Positions 24,778 to 36,940 of a stretch of DNA of 64,000 nucleotides are shown piece by piece. Position numbers and translations under genes: made by a program. The notes under the pieces were generated by a model that saw only the letters and a program-made list of their open reading frames with translations, did no database searches and was not told the origin of the DNA. This DNA is from Pyrrhoderma lamaoense. Taxonomy: Eukaryota > Basidiomycota > Agaricomycetes > Hymenochaetales > Hymenochaetaceae. How positions within the stretch are numbered: position 1 is the stretch's first letter; every line of letters starts with the position of its first letter. The DNA is taken from the NCBI GenBank assembly GCA_002794735.1, contig NBAZ01000014.1, forward strand, positions 558,001 through 622,000, read 5' to 3'.

Positions 24778-27700
24778 ATGAAAGCTGTTGCAACATTTCT
24801 GCAGCCAACATCTACCGTGTCATCTCTGAAAACAACTCTGACTGAAGATGAGGAAAATGAATTTCTTGTAGTAGCTAAAACATGTTCCCTTGAGATATTC
24901 GCCATCTTGCCCGATGGAATTCGTTTTCAGTGCTCCGAAAACATTTGGGGACATATAACTTCTGTACAAAGTATACCAGTGGGAGTAAGTCTTATATCTA
25001 CCTCGTCTGTTATGGGCTTTATCTCAATACTCAGACAGGATAATCCCAAACACAATCTTCTCATCACGACGGACCATCCCGATCCGAAAGCATTACTATT
25101 TGAATATGTACAATCCGCTACCTCTACAGCACGAATCAAAGTAATTAAGACGCTCTCCCTCCATGAGAAGTTTTCTCGCCCAGCCGAGTTCTGGACTGGA
25201 TCTCTAGTAGAGCGTAAGGGAAAGGTTGCAGTTATAAACTCTTATGTTGGGAAGCTTAGAATACTAGAAGTTGAGGAAGGATTGATCACGAATGATTTCG
25301 ATGCGTCGTAAGCACATAATTCTTTTCACCGCTTCTATAACTAAATTGTGGTACAGAATAAGGGAATTAAACCTTCTTTCAGCTTGCTTTCTACGTACAA
25401 CAAATACTCGTATACCAGTACTTGCGATGTTGCATATAAATCACAATCAACAACGAGTCCTCACATCACATGAAGTTCTAGTGCCAGAACGAGAAATATC
25501 ATCTTCTACGTCTTCATTTTTTCCTGAAACTGTTATAGAAGACAAAGCAAATATAATTATTGCAGTCCCACCTCACACCAATAGTAATTGGAATACGAAT
25601 GGCGGTATTCTTGTTTTAGGGGGCAGTTTATCCGATTTTATACAGTTGATAGGAAACAGAAGAAGAGAGGGGCGTCGAATCAAGCTTATACTTCAAACTC
25701 TAAATCAGCCAGTGCAATGGTTAGCTGGCCATTCTCTGAAATCAATGCGTTAGTCTGTGTCTTCTAGATCTATCCACCCGAAATAACTAATTAGATAGAT
25801 GGTCTGGGGTGGACGAGGAATATACTCGTATTTTGCTTGGTGATGGTTTTGGGCGTTTAGTACTTCTCGCGTTTGATATGAAGACGCAGGCATTAAACTT
25901 GTTACCTCTCGGAGAGGTATGTATATGTGCAATGCTATTAGCAAGTGCCGGTCTAAACAGCCATTACTAGACTTCAGCAGCAACTTCCTTAACACCTCTT
26001 CCTTCCCAATTTATTTACGTGACATCACATTTTGGGGATTCACAACTCGTTCGACTTGTCCCAGACAGAGCTACTCCAACAGGTTCATATATCGAAGTTG
26101 TAGACTCGTACAAAAATATTGCACCCATAATGGACGCTGTAGCTGAGGACATCGATAATAGTGGACAGGTACAGATTTTGGTTCCGCACAGGAGCTTCTC
26201 ATTGACATCTTGTCTAATTAGCCTACAATCGTAACTTGTTCCGGCGGAGCAAATTCGGGCTCTTTGAGAATTATCCGTAATGGTGCAAATTTCCACGAAG
26301 ACTCAAGGATAGCTGGTATTTGCAATATTGTTAAATTATGGCCGTGTAAACATCGCAGTGACGACCCGTATGTAGTGACTCTGAAAGAATAATATGGTAC
26401 TGACCACTAAGCCCTGATTATAGACGGGATAACTATATTGTAGCTTCGACAGAGAGTTCTACTCACGTACTCAAATTACCTCAAACACCTGCGGATACCG
26501 AAATCGCCATCACCTACGACTTCCTTACTGACCTCTCCCGCGATTCAAAAACTCTTGTTGCCGGGAACATCCTGAATCGGGTTACATCGCAAACAGGGAA
26601 GGCTATCTACGAGGATGGTCAACTTTTTATTCACGTCACGCCTAAAGAAATAGTACTTCTTAACACAGGAACGGGTTTGAAAGAAGATCAATGGCTTCCA
26701 CAAGGTTGCGATATCATTCTTGCAGATATTAGTCCGACGCAGATATTGGTAGCTCTACCTAAAGGTTACATTCGATTATTCACCGTCGAGGACGGAAAAC
26801 TGAGGACGAATGACAATTGGTTCGTCTCATCTTTTGTGTTTTAAAGCTAAACCTAACTGGGCATATTCCTTAGCTTGAAGGCTTATTCTGATGAGATATC
26901 TGCCATTTCAATATCCCCACAATCACGTACTTCTAAGTTCTCCAAGTATGTTACTCTTGGATTTTGGAGGACTAATACGGTCAAAGTATTTTCACTGCCA
27001 ACATTTACTCTTATTCATCAACTATCCATGACTCATTTACCCCGCTCCCTTCTTTTGTATGATTTCGGAGACAGAAGCTCTCCGCATACATACCTTATCG
27101 TGTCTCTAGCAAACGGAAAAGTAGTTCTTTACCCTTTTTCTAAGGATGCTCTCGGCGAAAGAAAGGAAGCCTTATTGAGCGACTGTCCGTTGTCACTGAG
27201 TAAATGCGAGGTAAACGGTCAAACCGCTTTGCTTGCTAGCGGTACAAGATCGGCCTTATTCTATTGGGCAAAAGAAACACTCAATCATTCCGCAGTACTA
27301 ATAAAGGTAGGTTTTTAATCTCAAGCACTTGGTAAATATCTTCCTGATGAACCTCTGTGTAGGATGTTTTAGCATCTCAAACACTTTCTCTTCATACATC
27401 TGGTCCATCGATCATGTTGTCAACACCTGAAGGGCTAGTAATAGGGCGAATATCGGAGCTTGATAAATTACATATAAGAACTGTACGTGATTGTTAACTA
27501 AATAAAATTATGTCTGACTCGCTTTGACTAGGTCCACATGGGATTGGATAATCCAATGAGGATTGCTTATCATCGTCCATCTAAAACCTTTGGAGTTGGA
27601 TGTTCAAGACGAGTTGTTGACAACTCTTCGGCAACATCACTAGTCGACGAGTCAGAAGGCTGCTTTAAAATAGTAGATACCATTGATTTTTCGAGTATGT

Positions 27701-29051
27701 GGGATATTTCCTTCTTCGTTGCGGCATTTCTATTCCTATCTAAATTTATCTCTAGCGACCCATGAATTCTCACTTGAGGTAGATGAGGTGATTGTTTCTG
27801 TGGCCGTTGTCAACCTGGAGTACCAGTCGCTGGAGGCGACAACACAAGAGACTCTTTATGCTGTTGGGACCATGTATTATGCTGAAGGTGACATTGAACC
27901 AAAACGGGGCCGAGTACTTCTTTTCTCTCCTGGCTCAGCTACTGGGGGCCATCCATACTTGTTTGCTTCTGTAGAGACGAAAGGTGCAGTCTATGAAGTG
28001 ATCTCTGTAAAGGGAAAGTTAGTTGCTGCAATAAACTCTAGTGTAAGCTTCAAGTATATGTTACTCTGTTGCGGATTGTTCTCTGTTCTCTAACACATGC
28101 TCCAGGTGCATGCTTATAAAATCATGATGTTGGAGGCGCACAGTAACCGTAGCCAAGCTCCAGTCTTAAGGGAATTTGCAAATTGGGATCACAACTATGT
28201 AATCTTGAATCTCATTGCAAGTAATGATAATATCATTCTTGGGGATGCAATTTCATCTCTCACTGTGCTCACTCTTGATGGAACTAAGTTTACGACGGTT
28301 GTGAAAGATTATAGTCCACTTTATCCTATCAGCTTGGGCATGTTGGATAATGACACAGTGTTAGGGGCAAACGTGAGTAAATATCAGCTTGACATCGCCT
28401 CCATTATACTTAAAACTAGATATCAGTCTTATTGTAATCTATTTTCTATCAAACTCCAAAAACGGGATGGCGGAGGTGTCTCTCTTGAGAATGATGGAAT
28501 ATATTATATAGATGAGACTGTTAATAAACTTGTTCCTGGTAAGTTGAATCTTGAAGTATTACAATTGATCTTGAATTTATATCATTTTATAGGAGGGATT
28601 GGATCAACGGAAAACAAGCATGATCTGAAGTCGAAGTTGTTAGTCTTCACAAGTACGGGTCGCATTTCGGTTGTCGTAGACGTTGGGGAACAGCTCTCTA
28701 GGCTACTCTCAGGTCTAGAGAGAAATCTTTCAGGACTGAAAAAAGGGCCCGGGGATATCGACCATACCGTGTACGTTTGTCCCTTATTTACTTTCTAGCT
28801 TGACTTAAGTTGGATAAAATCTCTATTATAATAGTTGGCGTTCACCGGCCAATTTCCGAGGTCGTTCTGATGCACAATCGGCTCCTGTGGGTTTCCTGGA
28901 CGGGGATTTCTTAGAAAGTTTCCTTGATTATCAAGTGGGTTCACGAGAAGTTGAGCGTGTCTTGACAGGAAGAAATGAAGCAGAAAAGCTTGAAGCAAGC
29001 TATGCGGAACTACGTTCTGTCCTTGAATCGTTACGAAGCACACATGAGTAG
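24778..29051 (+). CDS. DDB1: DNA damage-binding protein 1 (DDB1/CPSF-A family)
   Basis: Fourteen exons: 24778-25307, 25357-25748, 25799-25916, 25971-26168, 26222-26367, 26412-26819, 26874-27306, 27363-27482, 27532-27694, 27756-28042, 28106-28372, 28427-28538, 28593-28770, 28835-29051. DDB1 is a three-propeller adaptor of CUL4 ubiquitin ligases, used in nucleotide-excision repair and chromatin control. Recognisable stretches include EFLVVAKT, TDHPDPKALLFEY, ARPAEFW-like (SRPAEFW), VTSHFGDSQLVRL, NIAPIMDA and VTCSGG. The C-terminal CPSF-A part has NIILGDAISSL, the short WRSPANFRGRSDA and GFLDGDFLESFL. The predicted protein is about 1190 residues, within family size. One base is missing at the five-G run 25619-25623: adding one G restores the frame into WPFSEINAW and makes the total coding length divisible by three. 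Relatives often begin a few residues earlier, so a tiny first exon is possible. Confidence 0.9.
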
Positions 29052-29229
29052 TAAATAGAAAGAAATTGCAAAAAAGGACACAAAGGTATCGAGAGGATAT
29101 TATAATATGTACAAAACAAAAATCCACAGCCTACAATGTGATCGTAGATTTCGTTGATGCAATGCTTTGAATAAATAGATAAAATTGCTCAAGGAGAAAA
29201 GAGAACAAGACATGTATAACGCTCCACCA

Positions 29230-32200
29230 TTACAACCAGAAAGAAGAAAGACTGATCTGAAGTGATTCGAGAATGGAATTTGGTTGGTAATTATCGAATT
29301 TGAAGACCTCTATGGACTCGGGTCGGCGAGGGGCAAAGTAGAATCCGGCAACAAGAACAAGATAACTAGAAGGAATAAGGAGTATTGAGTATACTGATCA
29401 ATGAATTCAATGAGTTCTAGTATGCTTTTTTCGTACCTTAAAATAAGGATGCTACCACGGTGGTAATTGCTTTTTGCTTCGATATAGGTATAAGTAAGCA
29501 AGAAGATTGACAAAACAATAGCGATAACATCCCATCTAGGGAAAATAAGTCTATATACGCAGTATAAGTATAGAACATCAAAACATTCGATATGTATCAT
29601 AAGGTCTCACGTGAATGTGTCTGCCACAGTTCCCATCTTTTCGGGGTTGTTCCAAGCGGAAAAGGCAACCATGGCGGGGATCTGCAATAAGCAGACCTGC
29701 AAAGCGTAAGCTGAGCCTATTTCCATGCTAAAAGCAATACAGGTTTAGCGTGGGAAGGACATTGAGAGCCAGAGCTTATATATACCTTAGGGCGATATTT
29801 CCGTACATGGCAAATGACATAGCGTTCATGAACTCTGTAGTGTTAGGGACTAACGCAAAGAGGGTCAACCCAAGGAACTTCTCGTTGATACCAGATCCAT
29901 CAAGAACAACATCTACTTCGTCCACAAGTATTTCTACGAGAAAAATCAACTATTTAGACCGCATTGAATTATAACAGATATAGGGCTATACGGCTTACCA
30001 GCAATAGCTGCATAAAGTGCAGTGCATGCTAAAAGAACGCTAGCACTAGTGGTTCTACTCCAACTTGGGGCCTCGTGTCCACCATGACCACCATGCTCTT
30101 CCTGTACCTCGCTTTGTACGCGAAGACGAGCTGGGGATTGATACTGTTGTTGGTGACGCAAAGCAGAGACAGTTGCAACCGCGACGGCACGAGTGAAATC
30201 ATCTGAGGTCATTTGGCCTGGAAGTTGCAGATTTTGAACACCAGAGTTCTTCACTGCCTGGTCAACACTTTCGTAGAGAGGTGTATAGAGGGCTGGGGGT
30301 TGGGCCGTTTGAGAGTTTTGACGAACGAATGTTGGTGAGGCAGGCTGAGAAGTGTTTCCTGCTGATTGTTGCTGCTCTCTCGTATTGTGATGTGTCTCAT
30401 GTGAAGCCTCTCCTGCATTCGTGATTTCACTAGCCTTACGATTCAGACGATGAGTAGGTAAACTTAAGCCTGACTGTGTTAATCGATGAATTATAGAGGC
30501 CCTTCCACTAGGGATGGGGGGAGGGGAGGAAGTTCTAATGGATGCATTAATTGTTGAGGATTTTGCCATATTTGGGAAGCATGAGTCCTTAGGGAAAACC
30601 AAAGCCCCACAAGATAAGACTGAGAAAGGGAATGAGAATGAGAATAGCCAGACATTTAAAGGGAGAAAGCAACTCACGAAAAGTAAAATAGCTGCACAGA
30701 AATACATAAGAGACTTGACAGTAGATTGATAAAAGTCATCATGCACAGGGTCTGGGTGCTCATAATAGCAATGACTGCAGCTCCATGGCTGCTTTTCGCC
30801 TAGTGTTGAAAGCTGGTCCATAGAAGGACAGCCATCACAGATAAGTTCAAACTTTTTGTGGTATGTCAGTATCAGTTTCAATAGTAAGAAATGAGAACCC
30901 ACATTGCCGTATGTCTGATAGAACAGTGTGGGAGTGAGTGTGCCGATAATAGCCATGATTAACATGGTACTCGTGACACCAGCACTCTTCGCATTGAATT
31001 TCTGTTCTTTTTTACGTAGTGCCCCGCTACACATGCTAGCACCAGGCATCAATAGCACACCTGCAAGTAAACTCCCAACAATGCTACCCTCAACTAGTCG
31101 TCCTTTCCCCTGAGTCAAGGCAATTGCATAGAGGATAATTTCAATTATGGAACCAAAAGTAGCATTAATTACGGCACCCATCCCTATTGAAGACTGAGCA
31201 CTGATTGACGCGACAGCCATCCCAATAAAGTAAGAAAGAGGGATAACGCTAGTCAAACTAGAAATGAAAATCAGTGGTCTGTTTGCGAGAAACTCCAATA
31301 TTCCAGGGATATGTTTTCCTTCTCTTTCCAGATTCTCCTTCATTCTCAGTAAGAAGAATCCATCTATTATGGCGAAGAAAACAACAGCCATAAGATTGAC
31401 GAAGAAAATATTAACGCCGCCAACAGTGTATTTATAGTATTGGAGCCCAATGGCACGGTAAGTACACAAGAGAACCGTTGACGTAGGAATCCCAGATGGT
31501 GCAACTTGTCCCGCCGACAGACGTGTACGTTTAAAAACATATGCAGGCTCACGAGGTTCATCTGAGGTAGCAGTTTGTCCAGTTGAAGTCGACGGATCTG
31601 GGGATGGGACAGCAGTTGCAGGGGGAGCTGCACAGAATCGAATTGTATCTGGACGATTGAACATGTGTTTGATTAGTTCCCAATTCAACTTCGCCATAGG
31701 GATAGTGACGACAAAGAACCAGCATATAAGACAAACTATAAGCATAAGAGGTGCGATTATGGCAGTCAGGAAAAGCCAGAATGCTGCTCTGCCTAGATGA
31801 TCCCCACTACGAGACTTGGTAGCACGACCAACTCGGCCTGTGGGCACTGTACCATACGACTTCTTTGGGGCACTCTGAGCAAGTGAGCTGCGTTCTGTGT
31901 TCTTTGAACGCCTTTCGGACTCGGGGTTAAGAGGTGAGGAGACAGACGTTCGGGAAATAGGTGAGGGGTTCCCGAAACGAGGGGTAACTGCTTCATCTGG
32001 GCCTTCAGCTGGTCGTATGGTGTGATTACTCTCTGTGTCAGAAACATGAATTGAAACATCGTTGGCAGCTTCATCTTCGTTGTCCGAGAAACCCTCAACG
32101 TATTTCCCAAAAGGCCAGAAGATATACCAGCCGAGTCCAAAGACTAGTGGCGCGTATCGCCGGCCACCCCAAGGAACCAGAAATAGGATCAATGATACTG

Positions 32201-32792
32201 CTAAACAGGCTGCTGCAAGCCACCATCCAAAGGCAATGACCCATAGGATATTTCCTAGATTAAGGTGATACTCCCCGTAAGCAGTTGGAGTTGCATGAAG
32301 AGCAGTTTCAGCAACTCGATTAATTGTACGAGACTTTTTATACAAAGCGGGTTTCCAGAGTGGAAGACCAAATGGATGGTCATCATTCATGAGGGATTGA
32401 CGATCCCTAAGGGTCAGAGGATCCTCTTCAGTATAAAACCTCTCCTCTATGTTTTCAGCTTCAACCTCATCTGACTCTCCCGGATCTGCACCACCTCTGG
32501 TTTCTACGCCCTTGCCACGACCCCCTGAGGGGCCTGCATCATCTTCTACTTCGTCCCGTTCAGTGTTAACACTAAGACTACGAGCCGCTGATAAAGAGCG
32601 CGTCGGGCCTCGTCTTGGAGTTGGAGTTGAAGGGAAGTAAGATGTGCCCTGATTATGGTGGGGGGCCTCAGCCGACCAACTAGAATGTGAAGTGGTACGG
32701 TGAAGAGGCAACCGGAAGTTTGGTGCCTGGACGTCGGGAGATGATGGTCCATTAGGATTGTCGCGTTCCGTTGGGGAGGGAGCGTTGGACAT
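29230..32792 (-). CDS. CAX-family cation/proton antiporter (VNX1-like)
   Basis: Seven exons, complement of 29230-29365, 29437-29550, 29611-29727, 29786-29933, 29999-30619, 30678-30851 and 30903-32792. A long serine-rich cytosolic N-terminus is followed by many membrane segments. The first CaCA repeat reads GAVINATFGSIIEIILY and the second reads LTLFALVPNTTEFMNA, with the acidic residues needed for ion exchange. SYLVGLWFSLRTHA follows one intron. The large N-terminus and paired repeats fit the VNX1/YNL321w-type vacuolar exchangers, which move monovalent cations or calcium against protons. One base is missing at the six-G run 30516-30521 (C run on the coding strand); adding it joins the two halves of exon 29999-30619 and fits the splice phases. 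Start 32792 was chosen over 32885 because the extra residues are not family-like. Confidence 0.88.
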
Positions 32793-33055
32793 CGTCGCAC
32801 GCCGGTGGCAGACTACAGACTGCAATAAACGATGGGAGCGACGACAGAGACGAGGAGAACGATACGGCGCGAAAGAGGTCGCCACGGGCTCAAAATCGAA
32901 CTTATAACTTGTTGCGCGCGGCGCCTGATCGACCGCAATATCCTCTTTCGAGATAGCTTGCTGACGTGATAAACTACTTTATTCATTAATAAACAACTCG
33001 TTTGATTGTCCAAACTCTTATTGGTCCAACGTAACTCAAAGAGACTCAATCACCC
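32793..33055. promoter_or_regulatory. Shared upstream region of antiporter and CaiB/BaiF gene
   Basis: A 263-bp gap between two divergent start codons; both promoters must lie here or overlap the genes. No specific binding site was identified. Confidence 0.4.
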
Positions 33056-34930
33056 ATGAATCAGGCCCTTGTTGAGAGTCAAAAACTATGGCAAGAAGCT
33101 GGATTACCTGAAGACTTTCTCGTCAATCTACAGCCCTGTGAGAAACCTGATCCTATTGTTGACTCATCATTCAAACTCGGCTCTGTCGCACAAGTACGTC
33201 ATTATCGGAATCAAATTCTATCGAATCTTCATTTTCTCAGAAAAGCACCTCAAATAGATAACTATTGGCTTGGCGGGGTTATCTGCAGCTTACTTACACT
33301 ATTTAAAGACGGGGAAGTCCCAGACAGTCTCGGTAGATTCTCGTCATGCTATTATTGAATTTAGTTGCGAGATTAATTATTCATTTCACAAATTTGACTA
33401 TCTTTTGACTACCTTCTTCAGAGAGTGAGAACTACTTCTTGATTGATGATAAGAGGCCGAAAGGGGATCTATTCGACAGGTTAGCCGGGCTTTACCGAAC
33501 AAAGGACGGCGTTGTTCGCATTCATACGAATTTTCCACAGTAAGTTTCATACTCATATTGTAAACCCACTTTGAATTGAAGATAAGCTATACACCAGTCA
33601 TAAGAAGGGTATTTTGGATTTGCTGAGATGTGGTGAAACCAGAGACTCTGTGCAGGAAGCTCTTCTTGAATGGCATTCTCAGGATTTTGAAGATCAAGCA
33701 GCAGCTAATAAGATGTGTGCCACAAAAGCAAGGACATTTGACGAGTGGGATATACATCCACAAGCCATTGCTCTTAAAGGGGTCAAGCCTGTTGAAATAG
33801 TCAAAGTTGGAGAAGCACCCAAGCGAGATCTGTCCCATCAGTTTGACCTAGACTCAGCACTGGGTGGTGTAAGAGTACTCGATCTCACTCGTGTTTTAGC
33901 GGGACCTATTGCTGGTAGGACTCTAGCAGGTATATCACCGTTCTGATATCCAAAATGACCAGAAATTTTGGTATTGAAATTCTCCTCTCATGTAGCATAT
34001 GGCGCGGAAGTACTTCATATTACTTCCCCAAACTTACCAGATCTTCCTCATTTGGATATGGACACGTCACGTGGTAAACGGAATGCTCAACTTGACCTCA
34101 CTGTTCTGGAGGAAAAAGCTAAACTAGAAAACCTTGCTAAAGCGTCTGATGTCTTCTTGCAAGGATACCGTCCCGGGGGACTCACTGAGAAAGGTTTCGG
34201 GGTCGAGAATCTAACTGAGGCAAGACCTGGTTTGATCTATGCTAGTTTAACTGCCTATGGCTGGGAGGGTCCTTGGAAGGATAGGCGTGGAGTACGGTCC
34301 AACCTTTTTGTTTGCGAGATACTTGAACTGACATTTATTCTGTGTGCGTTAACTACTTGTTGTAAGTTTGATTCCCTTGTTCAGAATGCGACAGGATTTG
34401 GATATGCAGAAGCTCTTGCATTTGCAAATCCTACAACCGATAGCAATCAAATATTGCCCAGACCTCTTCCATGTCAAGCAATCGATCGTGCAGCAGGATA
34501 TTTTCTTGCTTATGGTATCAACGTCGCTCTATGCAAGACAATTTTAGTTTGTCCCTGCCATTATTACTACAAACCTTAGCATCTGATTTGTTGATTTCAT
34601 TTATCATAATAGGAAGGAGGTTCTTGGGAAGTGAGAGTTTCTCTTGCTGGTGTAGCTCAGTAGATCCGATCTTTGGGTCGGGTTAGTCTTCAAGACGTAG
34701 ACAAAGAGGAGCTTACCCTACCTGGGGATCCCTTTGACGGAGAGATCATAGCAAATACTGCTGTTTTTCATCAGGCAAAGCCTGATAATAAGATATCTTT
34801 TGATGATGAATACTCCTCTCAAATCAAAGCGATCCGCCATGCTGCATCCCTTTCTCTGACACCTGCTAAAGAGAAGGATGCCCCGCTCACACTTGATACT
34901 CATAGCGCAAGCTGGATCAAAACTGAATGA
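33056..34930 (+). CDS. CaiB/BaiF family CoA-transferase with in-frame stop
   Basis: Exons 33056-33193, 33258-33363, 33422-33539, 33598-33929, 33996-34291, 34367-34546 and 34613-34930 keep one frame (496 codons). Class III CoA-transferases swap CoA between acids. Family features seen: [17 protein letters not shown], the GAEVLHITSPNLPD strand, DVFLQGYRPGG, GLIYASLTAYGWEGPW, and QNATGF. The N-terminal half (LWQEAGLP...VDSRHAIIEF) matches the fungal CaiB/BaiF proteins that have a duplicated-domain layout. In the last exon the family reads AQWIRSLGR, but here the tryptophan codon is TAG (34661-34663), so the last 90 residues would be lost unless the base is a sequencing error or is bypassed. The downstream part is still well conserved and open to 34930. 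It converges on MYG1. Confidence 0.82.
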
Positions 34931-35081
34931 ATGTGTGAAAGCAAGTATTGACATTGTACACTTGAATTTGTGCTATATGAATTATCATCGTTTTAAACTG
35001 TGCAAACCAGGTGTGATCATTCTATGGTATTCAAATTGAAAGAATCTGTCTTCGAATATATCAACGCTATCTTTTCGCACC

Positions 35082-36484
35082 CTAACGCTGTTGATCTAAG
35101 GCACCCAGGGCCATAGACATGGCGCCCTCCTTCGTTACGTTACCTAAAGCACAACAAGTAAGTTTTAGAGCATATTCGCGAAATCAGGTCACTATACCTC
35201 CAATGAATCCACTAGCGTGGACGAATATGCAACCGGATATACCTGTAAGACTAGACAGGGCTTCATCACGAACACCACGCCAAGCCTCGGGAAGAGCTTT
35301 ACGACTCTCGAAACTGTCCGGAGCAACAGGTACAGCTTGTATCCTCCAGTTTGATGCAGTTTCGTCAGGGTATAGAATATAGAAAGGCTTTTCGTCATCT
35401 AAGATATTCAACTCTGACTCATTGTCGAATAAGTGTTCCTTCCATGGAGCAAATTTTTCAAATAGAACGATGCGCCCGCTAGGGTGGATATTTTTTCGTG
35501 ATTTCAAGGAAGAGAGAACGATATCACGAGCTGGCATCCAAGCTTTGGCGTAGTAATCTAGTCGACCAAGAAATTCTTTTCCAGTTAAGTCGGAAGCTTC
35601 CGAGAAAAGTGACTATAGTTTAATTCAATCAAACCCAATCCAATCACAGGTTGTTGGCGGTAAAAAGATAAGATGCTTACGTCGACTTTTTCTGAATCTG
35701 AGGGTTCGTTCCATGCTGGGTTTAGCCAGCCAACGCGACTTGGTAGGTCTGTTCGGTTTCTGTATGAAGCTGGAATATCTGAAGGATATTGAGAAACGCC
35801 ATTGTCTATTCCATCAATAGCTTCAATGAATTCCTAAGTAGAGATATTAGTTCAGTCATCTCAGTGCCAACCAGTACGCGGTTACCTTGTAAAGCTTTAG
35901 CCATAATAAATCAACTGTTGGGTCTTCAGTGGTTGTTTGAAGTCTTGACGCTATCACCTCTTTTCCATAATGCCTAGATTGCAAGCTGTTTAGCAGCAAA
36001 TACAGAGTGAACATTGAAGTGTATGTCTTAACTTGTAAATCAACCCAGCTGAAGACAGCTTCGTAGAGAACCCGTGTCCAAAAACTTCTTGGAATCCTCT
36101 CTGGTGATGGTCATATCGACGCTTGCTATCGTCGTATACACCACCAACATCTACGACAATATCACACCCATCAAGTACTTTTGGGTCACGGCTTCGTATT
36201 ACATCTTTATTAAGTTATTTAGTAAGAGTCCCATAAGAAAGTATAAGTATTTTGCAGCTAGATGGGCTCACGAACTTGCATTTTTATATGTTCCAGTAAG
36301 CTTAAGTAGAAAGCAGGCTAGGGCCTCATCGCAATGAAAAGTCCCATTATGCGTTCCGATCACCTAGAAAGGAGAAAGGAAGGAGAGAAATTCACAAATT
36401 TAGTTTTACGGTTTCACTCATATACCATTAACGTACCTTCGTTTCGTCCATACGTGCTTTTTTGGTTTGCCTCTCAGAAGACAT
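35082..36484 (-). CDS. MYG1: MYG1 exonuclease
   Basis: Seven exons, complement of 35082-35143, 35198-35612, 35681-35833, 35886-35973, 36033-36204, 36276-36363 and 36437-36484, give 341 residues in a clean frame. MYG1 (UPF0160) is a DHH-type 3'-5' RNA exonuclease acting in nucleus and mitochondria. Motifs: [35 protein letters not shown] (the DHH signature), NRVGWLNP-like [27 protein letters not shown], and the C-terminal [14 protein letters not shown]. The start at 36484 ([16 protein letters not shown]) is basic and could serve as a targeting or nuclear signal. Confidence 0.93.
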
Positions 36485-36940
36485 GTGTCGAGACGGAAGG
36501 CTAAATTGTGGGGGTTTCCTATGATGATGAGTCCAACCTGCTGTAAAGCCCAGATACTGCAAATGATGAAACTGCGGTAATTTAATTTGACAATAGACAC
36601 GAAGCATGTGTATAGACAAGTTTTGAGTTTGACTGCCATACTAGGCAGTATAACTTGCTATTACTAACGGGCACCATTTCATTGGATCACACATTCACAG
36701 ACAATCCGGTCAAGTTGGATTTTTCGTGCACAACAGTAGCAAGCTACTTATTAATTCATCGACGACAAGTACAAATGTGTAGTAATTGTAAAAAGTAGAA
36801 GAAAGAAAAAAGAAAACCCAGTTCTTCTAATTTAAAAAAATGTCGGAATATCGAAAGGGGGATGTCGCATGAAATAAGAGGGGATTGCTAATGTTGTACA
36901 AGGAACTAGAGGTTGATAATTGAATTGAATTAAGTCCAAA

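Noticed and set aside
12264..29051. Secondary-metabolite cluster around P450 reductase, dehydrogenase and peroxidase
   Set aside because: No backbone enzyme, no P450 and no transporter or regulator of such clusters is present; the neighbours are housekeeping genes.
34640..34680. tRNA-like string containing GTAGCTCAGTAG
   Set aside because: It lies inside a conserved coding exon, and no matching anticodon or T-arm follows; the similarity to a tRNA D-arm is chance.
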